A DNA stretch of 64,000 bases, taken from Comamonas aquatica NBRC 14918 (GTDB lineage: Bacteria; Pseudomonadota; Gammaproteobacteria; Burkholderiales; Burkholderiaceae_C). Below, piece by piece: positions 41,965 through 49,970 of the stretch. The position numbers were made by a program, and so were the translations under genes. The notes below the pieces were generated by a model that was not told the DNA's origin, made no database searches, and saw nothing but the letters and a program-made list of their open reading frames with translations. The stretch lies in assembly GCF_000739875.1 (NCBI RefSeq), contig NZ_BBJR01000022.1, forward strand, positions 62,001 through 126,000, given 5' to 3'. Position 1 is the first letter of the stretch. The number at the start of each line of letters is the position of its first letter.

Positions 41965-42834
41965 ATGAACCCCGAAGAGATTGTTGTCCTGCCTGAACTC
42001 AAGGCCTATATCGACCCCCTGACCCCCGACGAACACGATGCGCTGGAGCGCAGCATCCTCGACGAAGGCTGCCGTGACGCCCTGGTGCTGTGGGGCAATG
42101 TGCTGGTCGACGGCCACAACCGCTTCGGCATCTGCCAGAAGCACGGTCTGCCCTTCCAGACCATTCAGAACGAACGCTTCCAGAACATGGAAGACATCCA
42201 CCTGTGGATGATCGACCAGCACCTGGGCCGCCGCTCCGTCTCCGACTTCCAGCGCGGCGTGCTGGCCCTGCGCAAGCGCGAGATCATTGCCGAGCGCCGC
42301 GCCGCCGCTGCCGCCGCGGTGAACGCCGCCAAGGCCGAATCCAGCGCCGAAGCCCCCTGGGACGGTGACACCGACCCCGCCGTGGCCCAGGCCCTGGCCA
42401 ACACCCCCAAGGTGCCCGACCAGGCCCTGGACACGCGCGAAGCCCTGGCCCGCGCCGCCCGCCTGTCGGCCGGCCAGGTCAAGATGATCGAGACCATCCA
42501 GGAAAAGGCCGCCCCCGAAGTGGTCGCCGCCGTCAAGGCCGGCGAGCTGACGCTGAACGCCGCTGCTGTGGTCGCCACCCTGCCGATGGAAGAGCAGCAG
42601 GCCGTGGCCGCCGAAGGCGCCGAGGGCCTGAAGCAGGCCGCCAAGCGCGTGCGCGAGGCCAAGAAAAAGCCCAAGGCCGACAAGCCACTCGCGGCCGACG
42701 AGGACAGCCTGGACGCCGCCGCCCCCGCCTCGCCCGAGGAACTGCAGGCCCGCGTGGCCGAGCTGGAGGCCGAGAACGAACGCCTGCGCCTGCAGGTCAA
42801 GACCCTGCAGGAGCTGCTGGCCGAACAGGCCTGA
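41965..42834 (+). CDS. Stand-alone ParB-fold protein
   Basis: 289 residues. The N-terminal 110 residues have a ParB/sulfiredoxin-type fold, with LERSILDEGCRDALVLWGNV and DGHNRFGICQ (the family's nucleotide-binding region). A middle helical part (about 150-230) resembles the ParB DNA-binding region, and the C-terminus ends in a leucine coiled coil (AELEAENERLRLQVKTLQEL). No ParA and no parS cluster are visible nearby. Related proteins are often called plasmid partition-related in this group, yet here the gene stands alone on what looks like chromosome. A good terminator follows. Confidence 0.75.
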   Translation: MNPEEIVVLPELKAYIDPLTPDEHDALERSILDEGCRDALVLWGNVLVDGHNRFGICQKHGLPFQTIQNERFQNMEDIHLWMIDQHLGRRSVSDFQRGVLALRKREIIAERRAAAAAAVNAAKAESSAEAPWDGDTDPAVAQALANTPKVPDQALDTREALARAARLSAGQVKMIETIQEKAAPEVVAAVKAGELTLNAAAVVATLPMEEQQAVAAEGAEGLKQAAKRVREAKKKPKADKPLAADEDSLDAAAPASPEELQARVAELEAENERLRLQVKTLQELLAEQA

Positions 42835-42857
42835 GCCCGCCGCCGCCCCTAGCCGCA

Positions 42858-42893
42858 GCGCGTCACCGACGGGATCGGTGGCGCGCTTTTTTT
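42858..42893 (+). terminator. Intrinsic terminator after the ParB-like gene
   Basis: GCGCG-T-CACCGA pairs with TCGGTG-G-CGCGC, a stem of 11 pairs with one wobble, followed by seven T. Confidence 0.92.
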
Positions 42894-42939
42894 GTGTCAT
42901 GCTGCGGCGCAAGATTTGCTGTGAAGGGACGCGCCCACC

Positions 42940-44055
42940 ATGCCCGCTTTGTTCTCCCCCATCCGATTCGGTTCGCTGGAACTGGCCAACCGCATCGTCA
43001 TTCCCCCGATGTGCATGTACTCGGCCGAGGAAGGCTGTGCCACCAGCTGGCACCTGATGCACTACGGCCAGCTGGCCCAGTCCGGCGCCGGCCTGCTGAT
43101 CCTGGAAGCCACCGCCGTCGAGGCGCGAGGCCGCATCAGCGCCCACGACCTGGGCCTGTGGAACGATGCCCAGGTGCAGGCGCTGCGCCCGGTGCTGGCG
43201 CACATCCGCCGCCACAGCCCCATGCCCGTCTGCATGCAGCTGGCCCACGCTGGCCGCAAGGCCAGCAGCCGCCGCCCCTGGGAAGGTGGTGGCGCCCTGC
43301 CCGCCGACCACCCCGAGGCCTGGCCCACGATCAGCGCCAGCGCCCAGGGCTTCCTGCCCACCGACCCGGTGCCGGCCAGCGCCACGCTGGCAGACATCGC
43401 GCAGATCACGCAGGCCTTCGTCGATGCCGCCCTGCGCGCGCACAGCCTGGGACTGGATGCGCTGGAGCTGCACGCCGCCCATGGCTATCTGCTGCACCAG
43501 TTCCTGTCGCCCCTGTCCAACCTGCGCGACGACGCCTATGGAGGCAGCCTGGACAACCGCATGCGCCTGACGCTGGAGGTGTTCGACGCCATCCAGGCGG
43601 CCCTGCCGGCGGGCTTCCCGCTGGGCGTGCGCATCTCCGCCACCGACTGGGTGGACGGCGGCTGGGACCTGGCGCAAAGCACCCAGCTGGCCCAGGCCCT
43701 GGCAGCGCGCGGCTGCGCCTTCCTGCATGTCTCCAGCGCCGCCCTGCACCCGGCGCAGCAGATCCCCATCGGCCCGGGCTACCAGGTGCCGCTGGCCGAC
43801 GGCCTGCGCCGCCACCTGCAGGGGGCCATGCCCGTGATTGCCGTGGGCCTGATCACCGACGCGCAGCAGGCCCAGGCCATCCTAGATGCCGGCCAGGCCG
43901 ATGCCATCGGCGTGGCCCGCGCCATGCTCTACAACCCGCGCTGGCCCTGGGAGGCCGCCCGCCAGCTGGGCGCCCAGGTGGCGGCCGCCCCGCAGTACCT
44001 GCGCTGCGAGCCGCATGGCGCCAAGGGCCTGCTGCAAAGCGCGGCCACGGCCTAA
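42940..44055 (+). CDS. Old yellow enzyme-family NADPH:flavin oxidoreductase (YqjM type)
   Basis: 371 residues of the class III (YqjM-like) group. Motifs in order: FSPIRFGSLELANRI, PPMCMYSAEEG (active-site cysteine), HYGQLAQSGAGL, QLAHAGRKAS and ELHAAHGYLLHQFLSP (the substrate-binding histidines), then YGGSLDNRMR. It is an FMN enzyme that reduces activated C=C bonds. AAGGGA lies upstream of the ATG. The divergent or downstream MocR regulator has the same direction, so no control link is evident. Confidence 0.92.
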   Translation: MPALFSPIRFGSLELANRIVIPPMCMYSAEEGCATSWHLMHYGQLAQSGAGLLILEATAVEARGRISAHDLGLWNDAQVQALRPVLAHIRRHSPMPVCMQLAHAGRKASSRRPWEGGGALPADHPEAWPTISASAQGFLPTDPVPASATLADIAQITQAFVDAALRAHSLGLDALELHAAHGYLLHQFLSPLSNLRDDAYGGSLDNRMRLTLEVFDAIQAALPAGFPLGVRISATDWVDGGWDLAQSTQLAQALAARGCAFLHVSSAALHPAQQIPIGPGYQVPLADGLRRHLQGAMPVIAVGLITDAQQAQAILDAGQADAIGVARAMLYNPRWPWEAARQLGAQVAAAPQYLRCEPHGAKGLLQSAATA

Positions 44056-44097
44056 TCCGGGGCGGGGCAGTCTGGCGCTGCACAGCCCCTACACTGG

Positions 44098-45561
44098 GTG
44101 GCTGTGTCCACCGAACCTGCCTCTTCCCCCAGCCTGACGCGCTACGCCACCCTGGCCGCCGACATCGCCCAGTCCATCCACGCGGGCGTGCTGCAGCCGG
44201 GCGACAAGCTGCCCTCGGTGCGCAGCTGCTGCGCCGCACGCGGCGTCAGCCCGTCCACGGTGTTCCAGGCCTACTACCTGCTGGAGGCGCGCGGGCTGAT
44301 CCGTGCGCGCGAGCGTTCCGGCTACTACGTGGCCTCGGGCGCCCACCACCCGCCGCCGGAGCCCGAGATCGCCCGGCTGCCGCCCCCGGCCTCGCTGACG
44401 GTGGATGTCAGCGAGCGCGTGTTCTCCATCCTGCAAGCCAGCTTCCAGCCGGGCACGGTGGGCCTGGGCAGCGCCTTTCCCGCGCCCCAGCACTTCCCGT
44501 GGAACAAGCTGGCGCAGTCGCTGGCCGCCTGCGCACGCCAGGCCCAGCCGCAGGCCCTGCTTGATGACCTGAGCACCGGCCACAGCGGCCTGCGCCGCCA
44601 CATCGCCCGCCGCTACCTGGCCGATGGCATGCCGCTGCACATGGACGATGTGGTCATCACCAACGGCGCCCTGGAGGCGCTGAACCTGTGCCTGTCGGCG
44701 GTCACCCAACCCGGCGGCACCGTGGTGGTGGAGTCGCCGTGTTTCTACGGCGCCCTGCAGGCGCTGGAGCGCCTGGGCCTGAAGGCGGTGGAAGTGCCCA
44801 CCCACCCGCGCGACGGCATCGACCTGCCGGCGTTGAAAGCCGCCATCACCAGCCACCGCCCGCAGGCCATCTGGCTGATGAGCAACTTCCACAACCCGCT
44901 GGGCAGCCTGGTGCCCACGGCCCACAAGCAGGCCCTGTGTGCGCTGCTGGCGCGCCACCAGGTCCCGTTGATCGAAGACGATGTGTATGGCGAGCTGTAC
45001 TTCTCCGCCCGCCGCCCCCTGCCCGTGAAGGCCTACGACCGCGAAGGCTGGGTGCTGCACTGCAGCTCGTTCTCCAAATGCCTGGCGCCGGCCTGGCGCG
45101 TGGGCTGGGCGGCGGCGGGGCGCTTCACCCAGGCCGTGGCACGGCAGAAGCTGGCCACCTCGCTCAGCACCAACGCCCCGGCCCAGGCCGCGCTGGCGCG
45201 TTACCTGGAAGGCGTGGGTTTCGACAAGCACCTGCGCCAGCTGCGCCACACCCTGGCCACGCAGCGCGATGCGATGACGCAGGCCATCGCCCGCCACTTT
45301 CCACCTGGCACGCGCGCCACGCGCCCCGAAGGCGGCTATTTCATGTGGATCGAGCTGCCGCCCGGCTGCGACGCCCTGCAGCTGCACCAGCAGGCCCTGT
45401 CCGCAGGCATCAGCCTGGCGCCGGGGCCGGTGTTTTCGGCCAGCCAGCGCTTTGGCCGCTGCATCCGCCTGAATTACGGCCTGCTGTGGGACGCCCGCAC
45501 CGACCAGGTCCTGCAGCAGCTGGGCAGTTGGTGCCACCGCATGCAGCAGGGCGCGGGCTGA
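44098..45561 (+). CDS. MocR-type regulator (GntR winged helix + aminotransferase fold)
   Basis: 487 residues. The N-terminal winged helix covers about 10-80 (LQPGDKLPSVRSCCAARGVS, AYYLLEARGLI). The C-terminal aminotransferase domain has its PLP lysine in CSSFSKCLAPAWRVGW. MocR proteins sense a PLP ligand or an amino compound and often control a nearby gene. The start is a GTG at 44098 or 44104. It lies 42 bases after the old yellow enzyme. It is convergent with ccoG. Confidence 0.9.
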   Translation: MAVSTEPASSPSLTRYATLAADIAQSIHAGVLQPGDKLPSVRSCCAARGVSPSTVFQAYYLLEARGLIRARERSGYYVASGAHHPPPEPEIARLPPPASLTVDVSERVFSILQASFQPGTVGLGSAFPAPQHFPWNKLAQSLAACARQAQPQALLDDLSTGHSGLRRHIARRYLADGMPLHMDDVVITNGALEALNLCLSAVTQPGGTVVVESPCFYGALQALERLGLKAVEVPTHPRDGIDLPALKAAITSHRPQAIWLMSNFHNPLGSLVPTAHKQALCALLARHQVPLIEDDVYGELYFSARRPLPVKAYDREGWVLHCSSFSKCLAPAWRVGWAAAGRFTQAVARQKLATSLSTNAPAQAALARYLEGVGFDKHLRQLRHTLATQRDAMTQAIARHFPPGTRATRPEGGYFMWIELPPGCDALQLHQQALSAGISLAPGPVFSASQRFGRCIRLNYGLLWDARTDQVLQQLGSWCHRMQQGAG

Positions 45562-45574
45562 GTGGCGCTGCGGC

Positions 45575-47026
45575 TCAGCGTGGCACCAGGAAGGTGGTCG
45601 GCGCGGCCACCTGGATGGCCGGGTCGGCCTGGGCGCGCACCTCGATCGCCACCGGGTGCGAGCCGCCCGCCGCCGCCCCATACGGCGCCTGCAGGCGGAT
45701 GACCACCCAGCGGTCTTCGGCTGCACCCAGCACCACCGCGGTGTCTGACGCCACGCGCAGCCCGTCCAGGCCCGCGGCCGACAGCACATAGTGCTGTGGC
45801 ACTTCCGTGGCATTGCCGATCTGCACGCGGTAGATGTTCTCCACCATGCCGCCGGCCACGATGCGCGACAGGGTGCCGCGGTCGCGCACCACGTCCACCT
45901 TCAGCGGCACGCGCACAGACAGGCTGGTGACCATGGCCACGGTGATGGCCAGCAGCCCCGCGCCGTACAGCAGCACGCGCGGGCGGAACACGCGGCGCAG
46001 CATCTGCGCACGGCTCCAGCCCTGGGCCAGGGCGCTTTGCGTGCTCAGCCGCACCAGGCCGCGCGCATAGTGCATCTTGTCCATCACGCCGTTGCAGGCG
46101 TCGATGCACAGGCCGCAGCCGATGCATTCGTACTGCAGGCCATCACGGATGTCGATGCCCACGGGGCAGACCTGCACGCACAGCTTGCAGTCGATGCAGT
46201 CGCCCAGGCCAAGGGCGCGCGCATCCACGCCCTTGGCCCGCGGACCACGGCCTTCGCCGCGCGCGGCGTCGTAGGTGACGACCAGCGTGTCCTTGTCGAA
46301 CATGGCGCTCTGGAAGCGCGCATACGGGCACATGTACTTGCACACCTGCTCGCGCAGGAAGCCGGCATTGCCGTAGGTGGCCAGGGCGTAGAAGGCGATC
46401 CAGAAGATCTGCCACGCCCCCTGCAGCGCCATCACCTGCACCGCCAGGTCGCGGATGGGCACGAAGTAGCCCACGAAGGTGAAGCCCGTCCACAGCGACA
46501 GCAGCAACCACAGCAGGTGCTTGCCGCCACGCCGGGCCGTTTTCTCCAGCGTCCAGCCACTGCCGTCCAGGCGCAGGCGCGCACTGCGGTCGCCCTCCAG
46601 ACGGCGCTCGATCCACATGAAGATCTCGGTGTACACCGTCTGTGGGCAGCTGAAGCCGCACCACAGCCGTCCGGCCACGGTGGTGAACAGGAACAGCGCC
46701 AGGGCGCTGACGATGAGCAGCGCCGTCAGGTAGATGAAGTCCTGCGGGTACAGCAGCCAGCCGAAGACGTAGAAACGCCGCTGCTCCAGATCGAACAGCA
46801 GGGCCTGGCGCCCATGGATTTGCAGCCAGGGCACGACATAAAAGAACAGCTGCGTGGCCCACACCAGGGCCCAGCGCCAGCGGGAGAACAGGCCCTGGAT
46901 GGAACGCGGCTGGATCTTGGTGCGCGGCTCGTAGAACGGCACGGCATGCGGCGCGGCCTGGATGGGGATGGTCTTGCGGGGCGGCGGTGTGCCGCCGGGT
47001 TGCGGAGAGGAGTTTTCGTGGGACAT
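45575..47026 (-). CDS. ccoG: Cytochrome c oxidase accessory protein CcoG (FixG/RdxA family)
   Basis: 483 residues. Membrane helices include about 50-70, 90-115 and 165-190. Two [4Fe-4S] clusters are predicted from DCIDCKLCVQVCPVGI and ECIGCGLCIDACNG. A C-terminal Ig-like domain closes the protein (about 360-483). CcoG helps reduce copper for cbb3 oxidase assembly. The ccoNOQP operon and ccoS/ccoI are not in the window, so the gene is separate from its usual partners. No clear FNR box is seen upstream. Confidence 0.92.
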   Translation of the reverse strand: MSHENSSPQPGGTPPPRKTIPIQAAPHAVPFYEPRTKIQPRSIQGLFSRWRWALVWATQLFFYVVPWLQIHGRQALLFDLEQRRFYVFGWLLYPQDFIYLTALLIVSALALFLFTTVAGRLWCGFSCPQTVYTEIFMWIERRLEGDRSARLRLDGSGWTLEKTARRGGKHLLWLLLSLWTGFTFVGYFVPIRDLAVQVMALQGAWQIFWIAFYALATYGNAGFLREQVCKYMCPYARFQSAMFDKDTLVVTYDAARGEGRGPRAKGVDARALGLGDCIDCKLCVQVCPVGIDIRDGLQYECIGCGLCIDACNGVMDKMHYARGLVRLSTQSALAQGWSRAQMLRRVFRPRVLLYGAGLLAITVAMVTSLSVRVPLKVDVVRDRGTLSRIVAGGMVENIYRVQIGNATEVPQHYVLSAAGLDGLRVASDTAVVLGAAEDRWVVIRLQAPYGAAAGGSHPVAIEVRAQADPAIQVAAPTTFLVPR

Positions 47027-47171
47027 AGCGGGAATGGGCAGGCCAGCCAGTACCGCCTGGCTGCGCTCAGCAACGACTGTGCGCGCGCCGTCCCTGGAAC
47101 AAAAGCATCAGATTGGGGGCAAAAAGACCGAATCAGATGCACTCCATCCAAGCATCACCATATCAGTTCAG

Positions 47172-47268
47172 CAAAAAGTGAGCTGCCACTGCAGAACAGA
47201 TGGGGTACTCGATCTCTTTAGACCCTGAAAAGCTTATCCATCCAGCGCCAACCGCTTCCTTTTTTCAG
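47172..47268. repeat. Terminal-inverted-repeat element R11, long class
   Basis: The left end is CAAAAAGTGAGCTGCCACTG; the reverse complement of the right end is GCTGAAAAAAGGAAGCGGTT. It lies in the 341-base divergent spacer between ccoG and the DUF5610 gene, which otherwise holds only a direct repeat ATCAGAT (47108 and 47132) of unknown meaning. Confidence 0.7.
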
Positions 47269-47367
47269 CAAAACCCGCCATCTCGACCAATGGCACTTCA
47301 GAACACCGCCAAATTGCCGACATGCCAGATAAGGCCCTGTCGGCCTGTGTTGCCTCTGGAGAGCACC

Positions 47368-48006
47368 ATGCTGAACGTCCCCCCCCTCCCCGCCCCCGCT
47401 TCCGCTTCCCCCGACACGGCCGTGCCCGCCAAGAGCACGCCGCTGGACGAGGCGCAGAAAACCGCCACCGCCAGCAGCCAGGGCCAGCAGAACCTGCGCA
47501 ATGCGCAGATCCTGGAAGCCTCGCTGCAGGTCAGCCTGCAGACCGGCAACGACAGCCTGGCCCTGCTGTACCGCACGGCGGTGGACGCCATCAACCAGGA
47601 GCTGGCGCCCGAACTGGGCCCCGACGCCATCCAGAACGCCATGGGCCAGGACCACAGCGCGCAGGCCACGGCAGGCCGCATCGTGGGCCTGTCCACCGCC
47701 ATGTTCGACGCCTATGCGGCCCGCTACCCCGACAAGGCGCTGGCCGAGGTGGCCCAGGATTTTGTGGAGCTGATCCGCGGCGGTTTCGAGCAGGGCTACC
47801 AGGAGGCGGAAGACATCTTGAACAGCCTGGGCGTGCTGGGTGCGGACAGCCCGGTGGCGGCCGGCATTGCCCAGACCTACGAGCTGGTGCACAAGGGCTA
47901 TGACGACTGGCTGCAGGCCAAGCTGGGCGCGCTGCGCGGGGATGCCGCACCCAGCGCCCCTGCCGACGTCCCATCTGACGCGCCAGGGCCGGCCGCCGCC
48001 ACCTGA
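47368..48006 (+). CDS. DUF5610-domain protein
   Basis: 212 residues. The region about 80-185 matches DUF5610: GRIVGLSTAMFDAYAARYPD, IRGGFEQGYQEAEDIL and YELVHKGYDDW. N- and C-termini are Ala/Pro/Ser-rich and probably disordered. The domain has no known function. There is no signal peptide. GGAGAG lies 6 bases before the ATG, while the frame itself is open further upstream into R11. It is not obviously linked to the divergent ccoG. Confidence 0.8.
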   Translation: MLNVPPLPAPASASPDTAVPAKSTPLDEAQKTATASSQGQQNLRNAQILEASLQVSLQTGNDSLALLYRTAVDAINQELAPELGPDAIQNAMGQDHSAQATAGRIVGLSTAMFDAYAARYPDKALAEVAQDFVELIRGGFEQGYQEAEDILNSLGVLGADSPVAAGIAQTYELVHKGYDDWLQAKLGALRGDAAPSAPADVPSDAPGPAAAT

Positions 48007-48040
48007 GTCCAGGGCGAACATGCAGGATTGAGGTGGGTGC

Positions 48041-48093
48041 ACAAAATGGCACAAATCCCAGACTGTACCTACGCAGTCAGCTATGGTTTTTAA
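48041..48093. repeat. Terminal-inverted-repeat element R12, short class
   Basis: The reverse complement of the right end is GATTAAAAACCATAGCTGAC, a good match to the family. The left end ACAAAATGGCACAAATCCCA is degenerate. It follows the DUF5610 gene. Confidence 0.55.
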
Positions 48094-48220
48094 TCCACAA
48101 CGCGTGCGCCTGCTGGAAGAAAAGCCACCGTCCTGCATCCCTGGCGGGCCAGACTTCGACAATCGGGACACACGGTGGCCCCGTGCCACGCCCCCGCTGC
48201 ATCCCCCCAGGAGGTCTGCC

Positions 48221-48607
48221 ATGACACGCAATCCCGTTGGATGGTTCGAAATCTATGTGCAGGACATGGACCGTGCCAAGGCGTTCTATGAAAACGTGCT
48301 GTCGCGCACGCTGGAAGCCCTGGCCCCACCCGGCGCCGACGGCAACGACATGGAGATGTGGGCCTTTCCCATGCAGCCCGAGGCCGGGGGGGCGGCCGGC
48401 GCCCTGGTCCGCATGCCGGGAGCGCCGTCCGGCAATGGCGGCACGCTGATTTATTTCAGTTGCGAGGACTGCGCCATCGAAGCCGGTCGCGCGGTCGCCC
48501 AGGGCGGCACCGTGGTGCGCGACAAGATGCCGATCGGCCCCTACGGCTTCATCGCCCTGATCACCGACCCGGACGAAAACCTGATCGGTCTGCACTCGAT
48601 GCGCTAG
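48221..48607 (+). CDS. VOC-family (glyoxalase-like) protein
   Basis: 128 residues of the vicinal-oxygen-chelate fold: GWFEIYVQDMDRAKAFYENV at the start and LITDPDENLIGLHSMR at the end. Two beta-alpha-beta modules are present. Substrate and metal are unknown. The start is decided by a full AGGAGG 6 bases upstream. Confidence 0.88.
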   Translation: MTRNPVGWFEIYVQDMDRAKAFYENVLSRTLEALAPPGADGNDMEMWAFPMQPEAGGAAGALVRMPGAPSGNGGTLIYFSCEDCAIEAGRAVAQGGTVVRDKMPIGPYGFIALITDPDENLIGLHSMR

Positions 48608-48646
48608 GGCCTGGCGCCTAGGACGTGGGCGCTACAAGCCCCGGCC

Positions 48647-49126
48647 TCAGTGCGGCGTCTGCCGCTGCTTCCAGTCGGCGTACAGGCCGGGCCGCTCGGT
48701 CAGCCGTACGGGCACATGGCGGATGACCATCGACTGCTGGGCAAACGGCTTGGCCAGTTCTTCGTAGATCGCCGCTGTGGACAGGCCAAACGGTGCGGCA
48801 TCCGCATTCGAATGGGCAAACACCACCTGGCTGACACCCGCCATCCGCATGGCCGCCAGGCACATCGGACAGGGGTGGCCACTGGCATACACCACACAGT
48901 GCTGCAGGTTCGGCGAGGCCAGGTGCTGGCTGGCCCGGCGGATGGCCAGCATTTCCGCATGGTCCGTGGGATCGTTGCTGCGCAGGATCTCGTTGACGGC
49001 CGAGGCGATCACCACGCCCTGCTTGACCACCACGGCCCCGAATGGGCGCCCGCCCTGCTCGGCATTGGCATACGCCAGCGCAATGGCTTCGCGCAAAAAC
49101 TGTGTGTCGTCGTGTGTCACTGTCAT
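48647..49126 (-). CDS. Nucleoside/guanine deaminase-type zinc deaminase
   Basis: 159 residues of the cytidine-deaminase-like superfamily. Zinc motifs are DHAEMLAI and HPCPMCLAAM, with PFGAVVVK before them. The length and the context resemble guanine deaminases (GuaD) of bacteria rather than TadA, since the tRNA-binding features cannot be confirmed. The frame continues upstream through the ankyrin gene but is a shadow there. It begins two bases after the ankyrin gene ends, so the two are one transcript. Confidence 0.85.
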   Translation of the reverse strand: MTVTHDDTQFLREAIALAYANAEQGGRPFGAVVVKQGVVIASAVNEILRSNDPTDHAEMLAIRRASQHLASPNLQHCVVYASGHPCPMCLAAMRMAGVSQVVFAHSNADAAPFGLSTAAIYEELAKPFAQQSMVIRHVPVRLTERPGLYADWKQRQTPH

Positions 49127-49128
49127 CT

Positions 49129-49803
49129 TCAATGTGCTCCTGCCCGACGCAAAATGCGGGCAATCTCTGGGTATCCATGGGCCTGGGCCAAGGCCAGGGG
49201 CGTGCGGCCCTGGGCATCGGGCAGGTTCACGTCGGCCCCGGCATCCACCAGCGCCTGCACCACCTGCTGGTGGCGCTCGCCGCCCTGGCCCAGCACCACG
49301 GCCTCGATCAGCGCGGTCCAGCCCAGGCGGTTCACGTGGTTCACATCCACACCCGCCTGGATCAGCAGGCGCACGGCTTCCACATGGCCACGCTCTGCCG
49401 CCGGAATCAGCGCCGTGCCCTGGTAGCGGTTCAGGCTGCGCACGTCCGCGCCGTGCGCCAGCGTCATCTGCAGGATGTCCAGATGGCCCCGGGCCCCGGC
49501 GTACAGGTAGGGGCTGTCCTGGATCTGGTCCTTGGCATTGACATCGGCACCGGCCTCGATCAAGCCCCGGGCGGCGGCCACATGGTTGTGATGGGTGGCC
49601 ACCAGCAGTGGGGTCTGACCGGCGGTATTGCGCGCCTCCAGCGGCGCGCCGCAGTCCAGCAGGCGCCGGATCTCGGCCGGATGGTTGGCCGTGACCGCCG
49701 CAAACAGCGGCGCGGCCTGGGTGCAGGGTTCGGCCGCCAGCCCGGGCGCCACAACGCTGGCGCACAGGACCATCCCCACCAGCCAACGGATTGTTCGCAA
49801 CAT
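49129..49803 (-). CDS. Secreted ankyrin-repeat protein
   Basis: 224 residues. A signal peptide covers about the first 24 (LVGMVLCASVVAPGLAA). Five ankyrin repeats follow (AGQTPLLVATHHNHVAAARG, GTALIPAAERGHVEAVRLLI and others). It is probably a periplasmic protein-binding partner. The start at MLRTIRWLVG is supported by AGGAG. The deaminase follows directly. What it binds is unknown. Confidence 0.87.
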   Translation of the reverse strand: MLRTIRWLVGMVLCASVVAPGLAAEPCTQAAPLFAAVTANHPAEIRRLLDCGAPLEARNTAGQTPLLVATHHNHVAAARGLIEAGADVNAKDQIQDSPYLYAGARGHLDILQMTLAHGADVRSLNRYQGTALIPAAERGHVEAVRLLIQAGVDVNHVNRLGWTALIEAVVLGQGGERHQQVVQALVDAGADVNLPDAQGRTPLALAQAHGYPEIARILRRAGAH

Positions 49804-49915
49804 GCGGCTCCTTGTGTCCAACGATCTTCGAGCACCGATGCTAACGCCCCCAGCGCGGCTGCGCCGTCAACGTCCTGGTCCCCCGCAACATAGTGGGCCC
49901 TGCCCACGGCCTGCA

Positions 49916-49950
49916 TAAAAAAAGCCTGCCGCGCGATGCGCAGCAGGCCT
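49916..49950 (-). terminator. Intrinsic terminator after acnB
   Basis: On the minus strand GCCTGCTGCGC pairs with GCGCGGCAGGC and is followed by seven T. It lies 20 bases after the acnB stop codon and closes the mdh-to-acnB unit. Confidence 0.92.
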
Positions 49951-49970
49951 TGACTTGCAGCCGGAACGAC

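Noticed and set aside
48647-49786. 379-residue fused frame covering the ankyrin region and the deaminase
   Set aside because: Only the C-terminal 159 residues are protein-like. The upstream part is the shadow of the ankyrin gene, so there is no fusion.
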